From assembly GCA_028873275.1 (NCBI GenBank), contig JAGWLJ010000014.1:1-12818 (forward strand): 12,818 bases of DNA. The letters are read 5' to 3'. The notes beneath the pieces were generated by a model. It worked only from the letters and a program-made list of their open reading frames with translations. It was not told where the DNA came from and ran no database searches. Positions 1-6,355 of the stretch are shown piece after piece. The stretch is from Pseudomonadota bacterium (GTDB lineage Bacteria; Pseudomonadota; Alphaproteobacteria; Rickettsiales; SXRF01). Numbering within the stretch: position 1 is the first letter of the stretch; every line of letters begins with the position of its first letter. The position numbers and the translations under genes were made by a program.

Positions 1-81
1 AAGGACAAGGCGCTGTTTGCTAAGCTGGGGCTGAAGTCTCTAGCCACCTCTCATGATAAAGCAGTACAGAAGGTAGCTTAA
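1..81 (+). CDS. C-terminal fragment of an unknown protein
   Basis: Frame 1 is open from the window edge to a TAA at 79-81 and encodes 26 residues ending in DKAVQKVA. The fragment is Lys/Ala/Leu-rich and looks like the helical end of a soluble protein. I do not recognise the family. The stop codon overlaps the stop of the convergent minus-strand gene within the shared TTAA at 78-81. An open frame this short can occur by chance, so this is a moderate call resting mainly on the neat convergent abutment with the next gene. Confidence 0.4.
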   Translation, partial: KDKALFAKLGLKSLATSHDKAVQKVA

Positions 82-503
82 CTGTATAATGGAATATCAC
101 CACTCATATTTTTACCTTCATGAGCTATCTCGTGAATACGCTTGCGGGTAGTTTCACTTAAAGCAATGCCCGCCAAAGCAAGCAAATCAAATTTCTCGTT
201 GATTGCTTGTTCATTGTAAGAGCCGGAAAACATATTATCATATAGAGGAGTCCAATAAATACCATTCTCCCTTACCATGGATTCCTTCTCCTGCATAAAC
301 GCCGGATTATAAACCTTTAGCTTTGCAATCAAGGCCTCTTTATCCGTACCATCTGCTGGTAATTTTATTCCTAGATTCATATGCCGAGCGTCAAACAGGT
401 CTTCTGGTATCTCTGTATCAGGGCCTCCAGTAACTGCTATGATGATACCCAAACCGGTATCGCTATCCGTAAAACGAGCATTGATGCGTCTTATCTTTTG
501 CAT
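78..503 (-). CDS. Small hypothetical protein, HEXXH-like motif near C-terminus
   Basis: This encodes 141 residues and I do not recognise the family. The ATG at 503 has a good ribosome binding site (GGGAG, 7 bases upstream), which supports a real gene. There is no signal peptide or membrane segment, so it is probably cytoplasmic. Residues 11-60 are mixed beta/loop and 100-130 are probably helical. The string HEIAH at residues 124-128 fits the HEXXH zinc-protease pattern, but it lies only 13 residues from the end and no third metal ligand is obvious, so it may be chance. The gene is markedly AT-rich (a sampled 60-base line is 38% G+C) next to GC-rich bioA, which suggests a different history. 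It diverges from bioA and converges on the 1-81 gene fragment. Confidence 0.7.
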   Translation of the reverse strand: MQKIRRINARFTDSDTGLGIIIAVTGGPDTEIPEDLFDARHMNLGIKLPADGTDKEALIAKLKVYNPAFMQEKESMVRENGIYWTPLYDNMFSGSYNEQAINEKFDLLALAGIALSETTRKRIHEIAHEGKNMSGDIPLYS

Positions 504-524
504 GAATTATCTCCCAATGGTTAA

Positions 525-539
525 ATTGATACAATCAAT
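525..539. promoter_or_regulatory. Inverted repeat in the divergent bioA / hypothetical gene spacer
   Basis: ATTGAT and ATCAAT form a perfect 6-bp inverted repeat around the spacer ACA. It lies in the short AT-rich gap between the divergent starts at 503 and 556/568. A minus-strand TTGACA (557-562) could be a -35 element for the hypothetical gene, although no convincing -10 follows. The repeat does not match the BioR box or the BirA operator as I know them, so any role in biotin control is unsupported. Confidence 0.25.
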
Positions 540-555
540 AGTTAACGTTTTGTAA

Positions 556-1839
556 TTGTCAAATGGTATGACGCCTTATTGGTTTACTAATGGCCTCCCG
601 CATATCTGGCGGCCGTATTGCCAGATGAAGACGGAAACGCCGCCGCTGCCGGTGGTGGCGACGCAGGGTTGCCGCATCCGGCTCGCCGACGGGCGCGAAT
701 TGATCGATGGCATCGCCTCGTGGTGGAGCGTATGCCACGGCTATAATCACCCGCATATCGTTCAGGCGCTCGAGGAGCAGCTTCGCGTCATGCCGCATGT
801 GATGTTCGGCGGGTTGGTGCATGAGCCGGCGCTGAAGTTAGCAAAACGACTGACTGAAATTACCCCGGCGGGGCTCAGCCGCGTATTCTTCGCCGATTCC
901 GGATCGGTGGCGGTGGAGGTGGCGCTCAAGCTGGCGCTGCAATACTGGCGCAACAAGGGCAAGCCCAAGAAGGACCGTTTCCTCTGCTTCAAGGACGGCT
1001 ATCATGGCGACACGCTGGGCGCCATGTCGGTGTCCGATCCGGAGAAATCGCTGCATAAGGCATTCCGCAACTCGGTCATCAAGCAATACGTGGTCGATAT
1101 TCCGGCGGACGAATACAGCTTTGCCGAGTTCGACGCGCTGCTGGCCGGAGTGCATGGCAATATCGCCGGGCTGATCATCGAACCGCTGGTGCAGGGGGCC
1201 GGCGGCATGCGCTTCCACAGCGCCGATATTCTGGCCGAGATTCACCGTATTGCCAAAAAACACAATATCCTGTTCATCGCCGACGAGATCGCCACCGGCT
1301 TCTACCGCACCGGCAACCTCTTCGCCTGCAATGAGGCGGGCATCGCGCCCGATATTATGTGTTTGGGCAAGGCGCTGACCGGCGGCACGATTACGCTCGG
1401 CGCCACGCTGGCGCAGGAAGAGATTTTCGAGGCTTTTCTTGATGATGATCCGGACAAGGCTTTCATGCACGGCCCCACCTTTATGGCCAACCCGCTGGCC
1501 TGCGCGGCGGCCAACGCGTCATTGGATATTTTTGAGAAAGAGCCGCGGCTGAAGCAGGTGGAGGCCATCGAAGCTCAGCTTGCCAGAGAGCTGGAACCCT
1601 GCCGCGACCTGCCGGGCGTGGTGGATGTGCGCGTCAAGGGCGCGATTGGCGTGGTGCAGATGGAGGCGTCTGTAGATGTGCGAGCGCTCAGGCCCAAATT
1701 CATTGAGCACGGCGTCTGGGTGCGGCCGTTCAAGGATATTGTTTACCTGATGCCGCCGCTGGTGATTGCGCCGGAGGAGCTGGCAGTACTGACGGGGAGT
1801 ATATTTTCCGTCATTGCGAGTGAAGCAAAGCAATCCTGA
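556..1839 (+). CDS. bioA: Adenosylmethionine-8-amino-7-oxononanoate aminotransferase (BioA)
   Basis: BioA is a cytoplasmic PLP enzyme of biotin synthesis. It transfers the amino group of S-adenosylmethionine to KAPA to make 7,8-diaminononanoate. The 427 residues match the usual length and show family blocks in order: IWRPY (Tyr21, substrate site), DGIASWWSVCHGYNHP (51-66), HVMFGG (81-86), ADSGSVAVEVA (113-123), GYHGDT (Tyr149), DEIATG (Asp243, PLP ring), GKALTGG (Lys272, Schiff-base lysine) and HGPTFMANPLACAAANASL. The start is either TTG at 556 or ATG at 568; neither has a Shine-Dalgarno sequence, and 568 is a reasonable alternative giving 423 residues. The last nine residues, VIASEAKQS, are encoded by a hairpin repeat rather than by ancestral bioA sequence, and the stop lies between the repeat arms. 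No other bio gene is nearby, so it is a lone pathway gene here. Confidence 0.95.
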   Translation: MSNGMTPYWFTNGLPHIWRPYCQMKTETPPLPVVATQGCRIRLADGRELIDGIASWWSVCHGYNHPHIVQALEEQLRVMPHVMFGGLVHEPALKLAKRLTEITPAGLSRVFFADSGSVAVEVALKLALQYWRNKGKPKKDRFLCFKDGYHGDTLGAMSVSDPEKSLHKAFRNSVIKQYVVDIPADEYSFAEFDALLAGVHGNIAGLIIEPLVQGAGGMRFHSADILAEIHRIAKKHNILFIADEIATGFYRTGNLFACNEAGIAPDIMCLGKALTGGTITLGATLAQEEIFEAFLDDDPDKAFMHGPTFMANPLACAAANASLDIFEKEPRLKQVEAIEAQLARELEPCRDLPGVVDVRVKGAIGVVQMEASVDVRALRPKFIEHGVWVRPFKDIVYLMPPLVIAPEELAVLTGSIFSVIASEAKQS

Positions 1840-1860
1840 GATTGCTTCGCTTCCTGCAAT
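1813..1860. repeat. Palindromic dispersed-type repeat at the bioA 3' end
   Basis: The left arm (1813-1835, starting ATTGCGAGTGAAGCAAAG) and right arm (1840-1860, ending CGCTTCCTGCAAT) are imperfect inverted copies that can form a stem of about 20 bp with a loop near 1836-1839. The left arm, preceded by CGTC, resembles a short hairpin repeat that I recall from many alphaproteobacterial and other genomes; this is from memory and was not searched. It supplies the end of the bioA reading frame and begins the 3' region of the convergent operon, whose stop is five bases away. There is no T-run in the right place on either strand, so it is not a classic terminator. It may still stabilise or end both transcripts. 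Confidence 0.75.
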
Positions 1861-1865
1861 AAAAA

Positions 1866-3215
1866 TTAAGCGGCTTTCCTGCCGGCGCCGTTGCCGGAGA
1901 AATCGTTGAGATCTTCGATGATGCGGCGCTTGATGGCGTTCTTGTCGGAAGCTGGGATGCCGTAACGGATGGCGAGCAGGGCGTAATCCTCGTCGGTCAG
2001 CGTGACGGGAATCTGCACGGATTCCGGATAGGCCACTGGCAGCTCGATGATACGACGAACGATATCGGTCAGGCGCATCTCGTTGCGGATGGCTTCGTCG
2101 ATGATCTTGTTGGCGACGCGCAGATCGCACTCGATGGCATCGGATTCGAAATTAGTGTTCGTGGCGCGGTTGTTCACAGCTTTTATCTCCTGCTTCATAT
2201 AGGTTTCCGGCGCGGTCGGCTGCACATACAGCTTGGGCTTCATGGATTCGCTGGCGGTCATATCGTTCCTCGTTCCATTGATGGCGGTTTCGGTCATGGT
2301 CATGCTAATGGGTTCCTCCTTAATAGTAACAGCGGGTTCTGGTTTCTTTTCCTCAACGGCGGGTGTTTCCGCAGCCACGGGCGCCTTAATGACGGCAGGC
2401 GCTTTGGCTTCCGCAGCCTTGGGTTCAGCCGGCGCGGGCGCAGCGAATTCCTTCAGCACCACCGGCGATGTTTTAACCTCGGCCTTGACGCTGCCGCCCA
2501 TGGCCGGAGCCAGAGCCGGCGCCGCTTCCATCTTCACCGGCTGCGGCGTGCTGGAGGCCAGCTTGATGTCCGGGCGGCCCGTTTCGGAGCCGGGATGGGT
2601 GATCTCACCGATATCGTTCATGCGGCGGTACACCGTGGTGTACACCTCGATATGGCCGTCGGCGTATTTCTCGATCTCGATGGCGTGCTCGTTGCTTTCG
2701 CTGACCAGCAGCGTGTATTCGAACTCCTGCGCCTCGGCCACCGGCGGCAACGGCTGCTTGCGGAAATCTCCCTTGAATATACGGCCTTTCAGGCCCTGGA
2801 TCTCGCGCTTGTACACCGGCACCGCCCAGCCCTTGTAATCCGGGTTATTGTCGCGGCAGGTCAGGCGGGTGATGTCCGGCTTGCCCATGACGCTCTCCAG
2901 ATCATAGCTGTTGAACAGCTTGGTGCGGTCACCGGCCGATATGCGGCGCGAAATGGCCAGATACTGCTCGCCCTCCGCCTCGGCAACGATCATCGACACG
3001 CCGGGCTCCTTGCCCTGCGACAGAACAAAAGAGGTAAGCGACTCTTCTCCGAACTGGTAAGTATTGATGGCGCTGACTTCCAGCCGGCGGCCGCTGAGGC
3101 TGGCCTGCGGCACGAAACCGAAGCCGATGGCGCTACCGATCTGCAATTGCTCCGGCTGCAGCTTGTCCTGCGACTTCTTCACCGGTTTCCAGAAATCCGC
3201 AATCACATCCAGCAT
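1866..3215 (-). CDS. Unknown two-part protein with Ala/Pro-rich linker, co-operonic with smpB
   Basis: The protein has 449 residues. The ATG at 3215 is chosen because AAAGGAGG lies just upstream; the frame is open to 3275, but the extra codons have no such site. Residues 1-205 form a mixed alpha/beta domain (GSAIGFGF at 27-34, a beta-rich block to DIGEI at 201-205) that faintly recalls the DUF2491/YjfK family. That resemblance is from memory and weak. Residues 222-335 are a low-complexity Ala/Pro/Glu/Lys linker, and 356-440 are a helical C-terminal domain with many charged residues. There is no signal peptide or membrane segment. The gene starts 10 bases after the smpB stop, so it is the last cistron of dapA-smpB. 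Its function is unknown. Confidence 0.85.
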   Translation of the reverse strand: MLDVIADFWKPVKKSQDKLQPEQLQIGSAIGFGFVPQASLSGRRLEVSAINTYQFGEESLTSFVLSQGKEPGVSMIVAEAEGEQYLAISRRISAGDRTKLFNSYDLESVMGKPDITRLTCRDNNPDYKGWAVPVYKREIQGLKGRIFKGDFRKQPLPPVAEAQEFEYTLLVSESNEHAIEIEKYADGHIEVYTTVYRRMNDIGEITHPGSETGRPDIKLASSTPQPVKMEAAPALAPAMGGSVKAEVKTSPVVLKEFAAPAPAEPKAAEAKAPAVIKAPVAAETPAVEEKKPEPAVTIKEEPISMTMTETAINGTRNDMTASESMKPKLYVQPTAPETYMKQEIKAVNNRATNTNFESDAIECDLRVANKIIDEAIRNEMRLTDIVRRIIELPVAYPESVQIPVTLTDEDYALLAIRYGIPASDKNAIKRRIIEDLNDFSGNGAGRKAA

Positions 3216-3225
3216 GGTGCCTCCT

Positions 3226-3690
3226 TTACCCGTTCTTACTACGCATGATGCGCGCCTTGTCGCGCTGCCAGTCACGCTTTTTTATAGTCTCCCGCTTCTC
3301 ATACTGCTTCTTGCCCATGGCAAGGCCCAGCATGACTTTCGCTTTTCCGCGGCGGTTGAAGTACAGAGAGAGCGGAATCAGCGTCACCCCCCTCACCTTC
3401 AGCCGCCCCAGCAGCTTTTTTATCTGCCGCTTATGGAGCAGCAGTTTTCTTGGCCGGCGCGGCTCATGGTTGAACCGGTTGCCGGCGCTGTATTCCGCGA
3501 TGGTCGCGTTGAGCAGCCAGATCTCCTCATCCCGGGACGTGGCATAGGCATCGTTAATATCCGCCTTGCCCGCCCGCAACGATTTAACCTCGGTGCCGGT
3601 CAGCACGATTCCCGCCTCGATCTCCTCCTCAATCGCATACTCGTAGCGTGCCTTGCGGTTGAACGCTATGGTTTTGGATTCGTCGGACAT
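3226..3690 (-). CDS. smpB: SsrA-binding protein SmpB
   Basis: SmpB binds tmRNA and escorts it to stalled ribosomes in trans-translation, so that non-stop mRNAs are released and incomplete proteins are tagged for degradation. The 154 residues match the family length. Typical segments are NRKARYEY (11-18), EAGIVLTGTEVKSLRAG (25-41), DAYA (47-50), HEPRRPRKLLLHKRQI (75-90) and the basic tail YEKRETIKKRDWQRDKARIMR (130-150), which in the family enters the ribosomal mRNA channel. The ATG at 3690 gives the standard N-terminus, though no strong ribosome binding site precedes it. It lies 34 bases downstream of dapA and 10 bases upstream of the unknown gene. A dapA-smpB pair is a familiar arrangement in alphaproteobacteria. 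No tmRNA gene is visible in this window. Confidence 0.97.
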   Translation of the reverse strand: MSDESKTIAFNRKARYEYAIEEEIEAGIVLTGTEVKSLRAGKADINDAYATSRDEEIWLLNATIAEYSAGNRFNHEPRRPRKLLLHKRQIKKLLGRLKVRGVTLIPLSLYFNRRGKAKVMLGLAMGKKQYEKRETIKKRDWQRDKARIMRSKNG

Positions 3691-3724
3691 CGGACGTTGG
3701 TCGTAATAAAAATGAAAAAAGTTT

Positions 3725-4597
3725 TTATAGCAAGCGCAATTTTCGCAGGACTTGCGTTATCTGTTCTTTATGATCTTCCCCGACCGGCACCAGCGGCAGG
3801 CGGAGGTCGGGCCGGCACTTCCCCATGAGGGCAGCCGCGCATTTCACGGGCGCCGGGCTGGTTTCGCAGAACAGCACGCTGTGCAGGTCAACCATGGTGT
3901 CGTGCAGCCGCAGGGCTTTGGCATAATCGCCGCTCAGGCAGGCTTCCTGCACCTCGGCGCAGCGCCGGGGCATGATGTTCGAGGTCACCGAGATGCATCC
4001 CTGCCCGCCGGAAGCGTTAAACGCCACCGCCGTCATGTCCTCGCCCGACAGCAATTGTAAAGATTTTTTCATCTTTGCCCGCAGCGTGTAAGGCCGCGCC
4101 AGGTCGCCGGTGGCGTCCTTGACGCCGGCGATATGCGGCAGCTCGCTCAGGCGGGCCAGCGTCTCGTCGGTGATATTGACGACGCTGCGGCCGGGAATAT
4201 TGTAAATGACGATGGGAAATTGCGCCGCGTCGTGAATCGCCTTGAAATGCTGGTACAGCCCTTCCTGCGTCGGCTTATTATAATAGGGGGCCACGATCAG
4301 CGCCCCGTCCGCCCCCGCCTCTTTGGCGTGGCAGGTCATCATGATGGCTTCCTCGGTCGAATTGGAGCCCGTGCCCGCCAGCACCGGCACCTTGCCCTTC
4401 GCCACCTCGACGCACAGCGCCACCACCCGGTTATGCTCGGCATGCGACAGGGTGGGCGATTCGCCGGTGGTGCCGCACGGCACCAGCCCGTGCACCCCCT
4501 CGGCGATCTGCCATTCGACAAAGGCACGGAAGGCCTTTTCGTCGATAGCGCCGTCTTTAAAGGGCGTAATAAGAGCGGTATAGATGCCTTTGAACAT
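3725..4597 (-). CDS. dapA: 4-hydroxy-tetrahydrodipicolinate synthase (DapA)
   Basis: DapA condenses pyruvate with aspartate semialdehyde, the committed step to diaminopimelate and lysine, in the cytoplasm. Its 290 residues form the class I aldolase TIM barrel of usual length. Visible key residues are GTTGES (42-47, with Thr43/Thr44), Tyr106 in APYYNKPT, YNIPGR (Tyr132 and Arg137) and the Schiff-base Lys160 in GVKDATGD, all matching the numbering of E. coli DapA closely. I chose the ATG at 4597 because MFKGIYTALITPF is the standard N-terminus. The frame stays open to an ATG at 4654, but the extra 19 residues would be encoded by a repeat array. Neither start has a Shine-Dalgarno sequence. It is the first gene of dapA-smpB-unknown. 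Confidence 0.96.
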   Translation of the reverse strand: MFKGIYTALITPFKDGAIDEKAFRAFVEWQIAEGVHGLVPCGTTGESPTLSHAEHNRVVALCVEVAKGKVPVLAGTGSNSTEEAIMMTCHAKEAGADGALIVAPYYNKPTQEGLYQHFKAIHDAAQFPIVIYNIPGRSVVNITDETLARLSELPHIAGVKDATGDLARPYTLRAKMKKSLQLLSGEDMTAVAFNASGGQGCISVTSNIMPRRCAEVQEACLSGDYAKALRLHDTMVDLHSVLFCETSPAPVKCAAALMGKCRPDLRLPLVPVGEDHKEQITQVLRKLRLL

Positions 4598-4625
4598 AGT
4601 GGCCAGTGGCTGGTGATGAGTGGTA
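4598..4625. repeat. Degenerate heptamer array, left block
   Basis: Four 7-base units run end to end: AGTGGCC, AGTGGCT, GGTGATG, AGTGGTA. The block directly abuts the dapA start codon and therefore replaces any ribosome binding site. It is an inverted partner of the block at 4682-4715; over 4598-4623 the two match at about 23 of 26 positions. Confidence 0.7.
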
Positions 4626-4640
4626 AGCGAGGAAACTACA

Positions 4641-4676
4641 GCAAGATACGGCATTGTAAAGCATCTTGCGCTTTAC
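4641..4676. other. Hairpin whose loop is complementary to an upstream 7-mer
   Basis: GTAAAGC (4656-4662) and GCTTTAC (4670-4676) form a perfect 7-bp stem. The whole 7-base loop ATCTTGC (4663-4669) is the reverse complement of GCAAGAT at 4641-4647. The segment could fold as either of two exclusive hairpins or as a pseudoknot, on either strand. It lies between the two heptamer blocks in the probable dapA leader. Confidence 0.45.
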
Positions 4677-4681
4677 TAATA

Positions 4682-4715
4682 CTGCACCAGCCACTAATCA
4701 CTAGCCACTGGCACT
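4682..4715. repeat. Degenerate heptamer array, right block (inverted)
   Basis: Read on the minus strand, the units are AGTGCC (six bases), AGTGGCT, AGTGATT, AGTGGCT, GGTGCAG. This is the same 7-base family as the left block, in opposite orientation, 67 bases away measured between the matching arms (4623 to 4691). It ends six bases before tRNA-Pro. Confidence 0.7.
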
Positions 4716-4721
4716 GGTTTT

Positions 4722-4798
<77 letters not shown>

Positions 4799-4828
4799 AT
4801 GTTCCAAAATGGGACAAGTAAAATTTAA

Positions 4829-4848
4829 TTTTATTCTCTGGAATAAAA
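4829..4848. other. AT-rich 8-bp hairpin downstream of tRNA-Pro
   Basis: TTTTATTC and GAATAAAA form a perfect 8-bp stem around TCTG. It overlaps the T-run of the adjacent minus-strand terminator and lies 30 bases after tRNA-Pro. It could help end transcription arriving from the tRNA side, but it is AT-rich and lacks a following T-run on the plus strand, so it is weak as a terminator by itself. Confidence 0.35.
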
Positions 4849-4872
4849 AAAGAAAAGGCCGCCGAAGCGACC
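4845..4872 (-). terminator. Rho-independent terminator of the 4904-5377 gene
   Basis: On the minus strand, GGTCGC, the tetraloop TTCG and GCGGCC form a 6-bp stem (4857-4872) followed at once by TTTTCTTTTTTT (4845-4856). A stem capped by TTCG and followed by a T-run is a classic intrinsic terminator. It lies about 30 bases after the stop codon at 4904. Confidence 0.9.
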
Positions 4873-4903
4873 CCCAAGCGCGAAGCTTGTTCAGACAGGT
4901 GTA

Positions 4904-5377
4904 TTACTTGGTGGTCTTGCCGAGCAAGACCTCGATCTCCCACCTGCTTCCAAAGTTCGGGCAGATTAAAGTGTGCCCGCCCTTGAGGAGCCCGACGACG
5001 GCCTGCGTAAAAGGGCTGACCGTCATATTTCCGTCGAATCCCTTGTCGTACGGGATTCGGCGGACAGGATGTTTCCTCACCATGATGTCTAGCCAGACCG
5101 CTGTGGGTCCGGCATTGGTGATGACGACTTCGCTGATTATCAGCGCCTTGGCCTTCTTTTCGGCGTCGTCGTCCGGAACCTCTTCGACCTCGCATTGGAG
5201 GACGATTGAGTGCTCGGTATGCCCGACGCTCTTGATGCACGCACCCTTGAATTGGATGTCTTCGAGGGTGGTCCGCTCCTGCGTCTGCTTGGTGTCGCCA
5301 CCGCGCATGCAGAGGAACAGGGCGATGCTGCTGAAAACGACAAGAACCAGCACCACCATCTGCTTGTTGCGCGTCAT
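4904..5377 (-). CDS. Small membrane-anchored hypothetical protein
   Basis: This encodes 157 residues. The ATG at 5377 is preceded by AAGGAGGG at 8 bases, so it is preferred over the in-frame start at 5410. Residues 7-24 (MVVLVLVVFSSIALFLCM) form one hydrophobic segment, probably a signal anchor leaving a periplasmic domain of about 130 residues. The cysteine in LFLC is not in a proper lipobox. The rest is soluble, with an acidic stretch EVPDDDAEKKAK, a beta-rich region around IISEVVITNAGPTAVWLDIMVRKHPVRRIPY, and three further cysteines. I do not recognise a family. It stands alone, with its own probable promoter (5501-5529) and a strong terminator. Its G+C (57% in a sampled line) resembles the core genes. 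Confidence 0.8.
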   Translation of the reverse strand: MTRNKQMVVLVLVVFSSIALFLCMRGGDTKQTQERTTLEDIQFKGACIKSVGHTEHSIVLQCEVEEVPDDDAEKKAKALIISEVVITNAGPTAVWLDIMVRKHPVRRIPYDKGFDGNMTVSPFTQAVVGLLKGGHTLICPNFGSRWEIEVLLGKTTK

Positions 5378-5732
5378 TGAAATCCCTCCTTCTGGGAAAA
5401 CGCGCCACACTTGAACTCACCGACCCAGTTGTCGATGAGCATGGCCCCAAACCACCAACAAGGTTATGCAGTAGTATCAAAGGGGCTAGAAGACCTTATT
5501 ATTTTATGTTAATAAAAAGTTAAAGTAAATGGCTATACGCAAAAATGTCACATCAATTTCGGTTTCTTATATTGCGCTTCGACCGCATTAAGTTATTGCT
5601 TCGTATTGATAATACGATTAAGCGTAAATCGACCTTGGTTCTGAAGTCGTCCACTAAGGCCGACCATCCTGCGCTTCGGCTTGCGGTGGCCTGCGCCGTA
5701 CGAAGTGACTTTAGGTAAGCGATTCTGGTAAA
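5378..5732. other. Divergent intergenic region, structured, no gene seen
   Basis: These 355 bases separate the 5377 (minus) and 5733 (plus) starts. Positions 5490-5530 are very AT-rich and carry the probable minus-strand promoter. TCGTATT/AATACGA (5601-5617) is a perfect 7-bp hairpin with loop GAT. GGCCGACC (5658-5665) and GGTGGCC (5685-5691) can pair around a GC-rich loop containing TTCG, and CCTGCGC occurs twice (5668 and 5690). The GC-rich half (about 5655-5705) differs sharply from the AT-rich half and might be an inserted repeat. I see no convincing small gene on either strand. Confidence 0.5.
5501..5529 (-). promoter_or_regulatory. Probable sigma-70 promoter for the 4904-5377 gene
   Basis: On the minus strand, TTTACT (5529-5524) resembles a -35 box and TAAAAT (5506-5501) a -10 box, with an exact 17-base spacer. 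This would give a leader of roughly 115 bases before the ATG at 5377. Confidence 0.4.
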
Positions 5733-6173
5733 ATGAGCGCCATCCGCATCGCCATCATCCCCCACGCCTCCCCGGCTTATGAGCAGGCGAGGCTCCTGCG
5801 CGAAAGAATCCTCCGCCTGCCGCTCGGGTGCACGCTCAGCGAAAAAGATACCGAAGGCGAGGAAGCGCAGATTCATATCGCCGCTATGGATGACGCCAGC
5901 GCCGTCATCGGCACGCTTCTGCTCAAGCCATTGCCGAATGCCGTTGTGAAATTCCGTCAGATGGCGGTCGACAGCGCCATGCAGCGCGCCGGATTGGGCA
6001 GGAAGCTGGTCGCCTTTGCCGAACAAACGGCCAGAGAGCGGGGATTCGCCTTCGTGGAACTGAACGCCAGGATGTACGCCGCCGGCTTCTATGAAAAGCT
6101 GGGCTATGCGGCGGAGGGAGAGCCGTTCACCGAAGTCGCGCTGCCCCATATCCGCATGACCAAGCGGTTATAA
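5733..6173 (+). CDS. GNAT-family N-acetyltransferase
   Basis: The 146-residue single domain is typical of GCN5-related acetyltransferases, which transfer acetyl from acetyl-CoA to an amine. The acetyl-CoA-binding motif A is clear: VKFRQMAVDSAMQRAGLGRKL (about 71-91), with QRAGLG forming the pyrophosphate loop. It is followed by the helix AFAEQTARERGF, then NARMYAAGFYEKLGY (motif B), and ends EPFTEVALPHIRMTKRL, a C-terminus I associate with the ElaA/YjcF-like branch. The substrate cannot be told. The ATG at 5733 has only a weak upstream GGTAA. The gene is monocistronic, with tRNA-Arg 52 bases downstream in the same direction. Confidence 0.88.
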   Translation: MSAIRIAIIPHASPAYEQARLLRERILRLPLGCTLSEKDTEGEEAQIHIAAMDDASAVIGTLLLKPLPNAVVKFRQMAVDSAMQRAGLGRKLVAFAEQTARERGFAFVELNARMYAAGFYEKLGYAAEGEPFTEVALPHIRMTKRL

Positions 6174-6225
6174 GGCCAAGTTTTTGTTGCGCGGCTGGCG
6201 GGGGTCACGTAATCAGGGCGTATGC

Positions 6226-6302
<77 letters not shown>

Positions 6303-6355
6303 ATTTTCGCTTTGAGGCAATAAGAGGAGCAGCCCAATTACGATTGATAAGGCTT

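Noticed and set aside
519..548. Possible BirA or BioR operator upstream of bioA
   Set aside because: The GGTTAA/GTTAAC words are in the wrong orientation for a BirA box, and no TTATCTATAA-like BioR site is present.
838..1470. Minus-strand open frame (210 codons) within bioA
   Set aside because: It is the shadow of the conserved bioA frame.
2233..3248. Overlapping plus-strand open frames opposite the smpB-linked unknown gene
   Set aside because: Their Ala/Ser/Gly- and Arg/Leu-rich products are complements of the linker and domain codons; the minus-strand gene has a strong ribosome binding site and operon context.
4801..4815. GTTCC/GGGAC hairpin just after tRNA-Pro as its terminator
   Set aside because: The stem is five pairs with one G-T pair and no T-run follows.
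5553..6149. Minus-strand open frame (198 codons) across the GNAT gene and its upstream region
   Set aside because: The plus-strand frame carries clear GNAT motifs; the antisense product has no recognisable domain and no convincing start signal.
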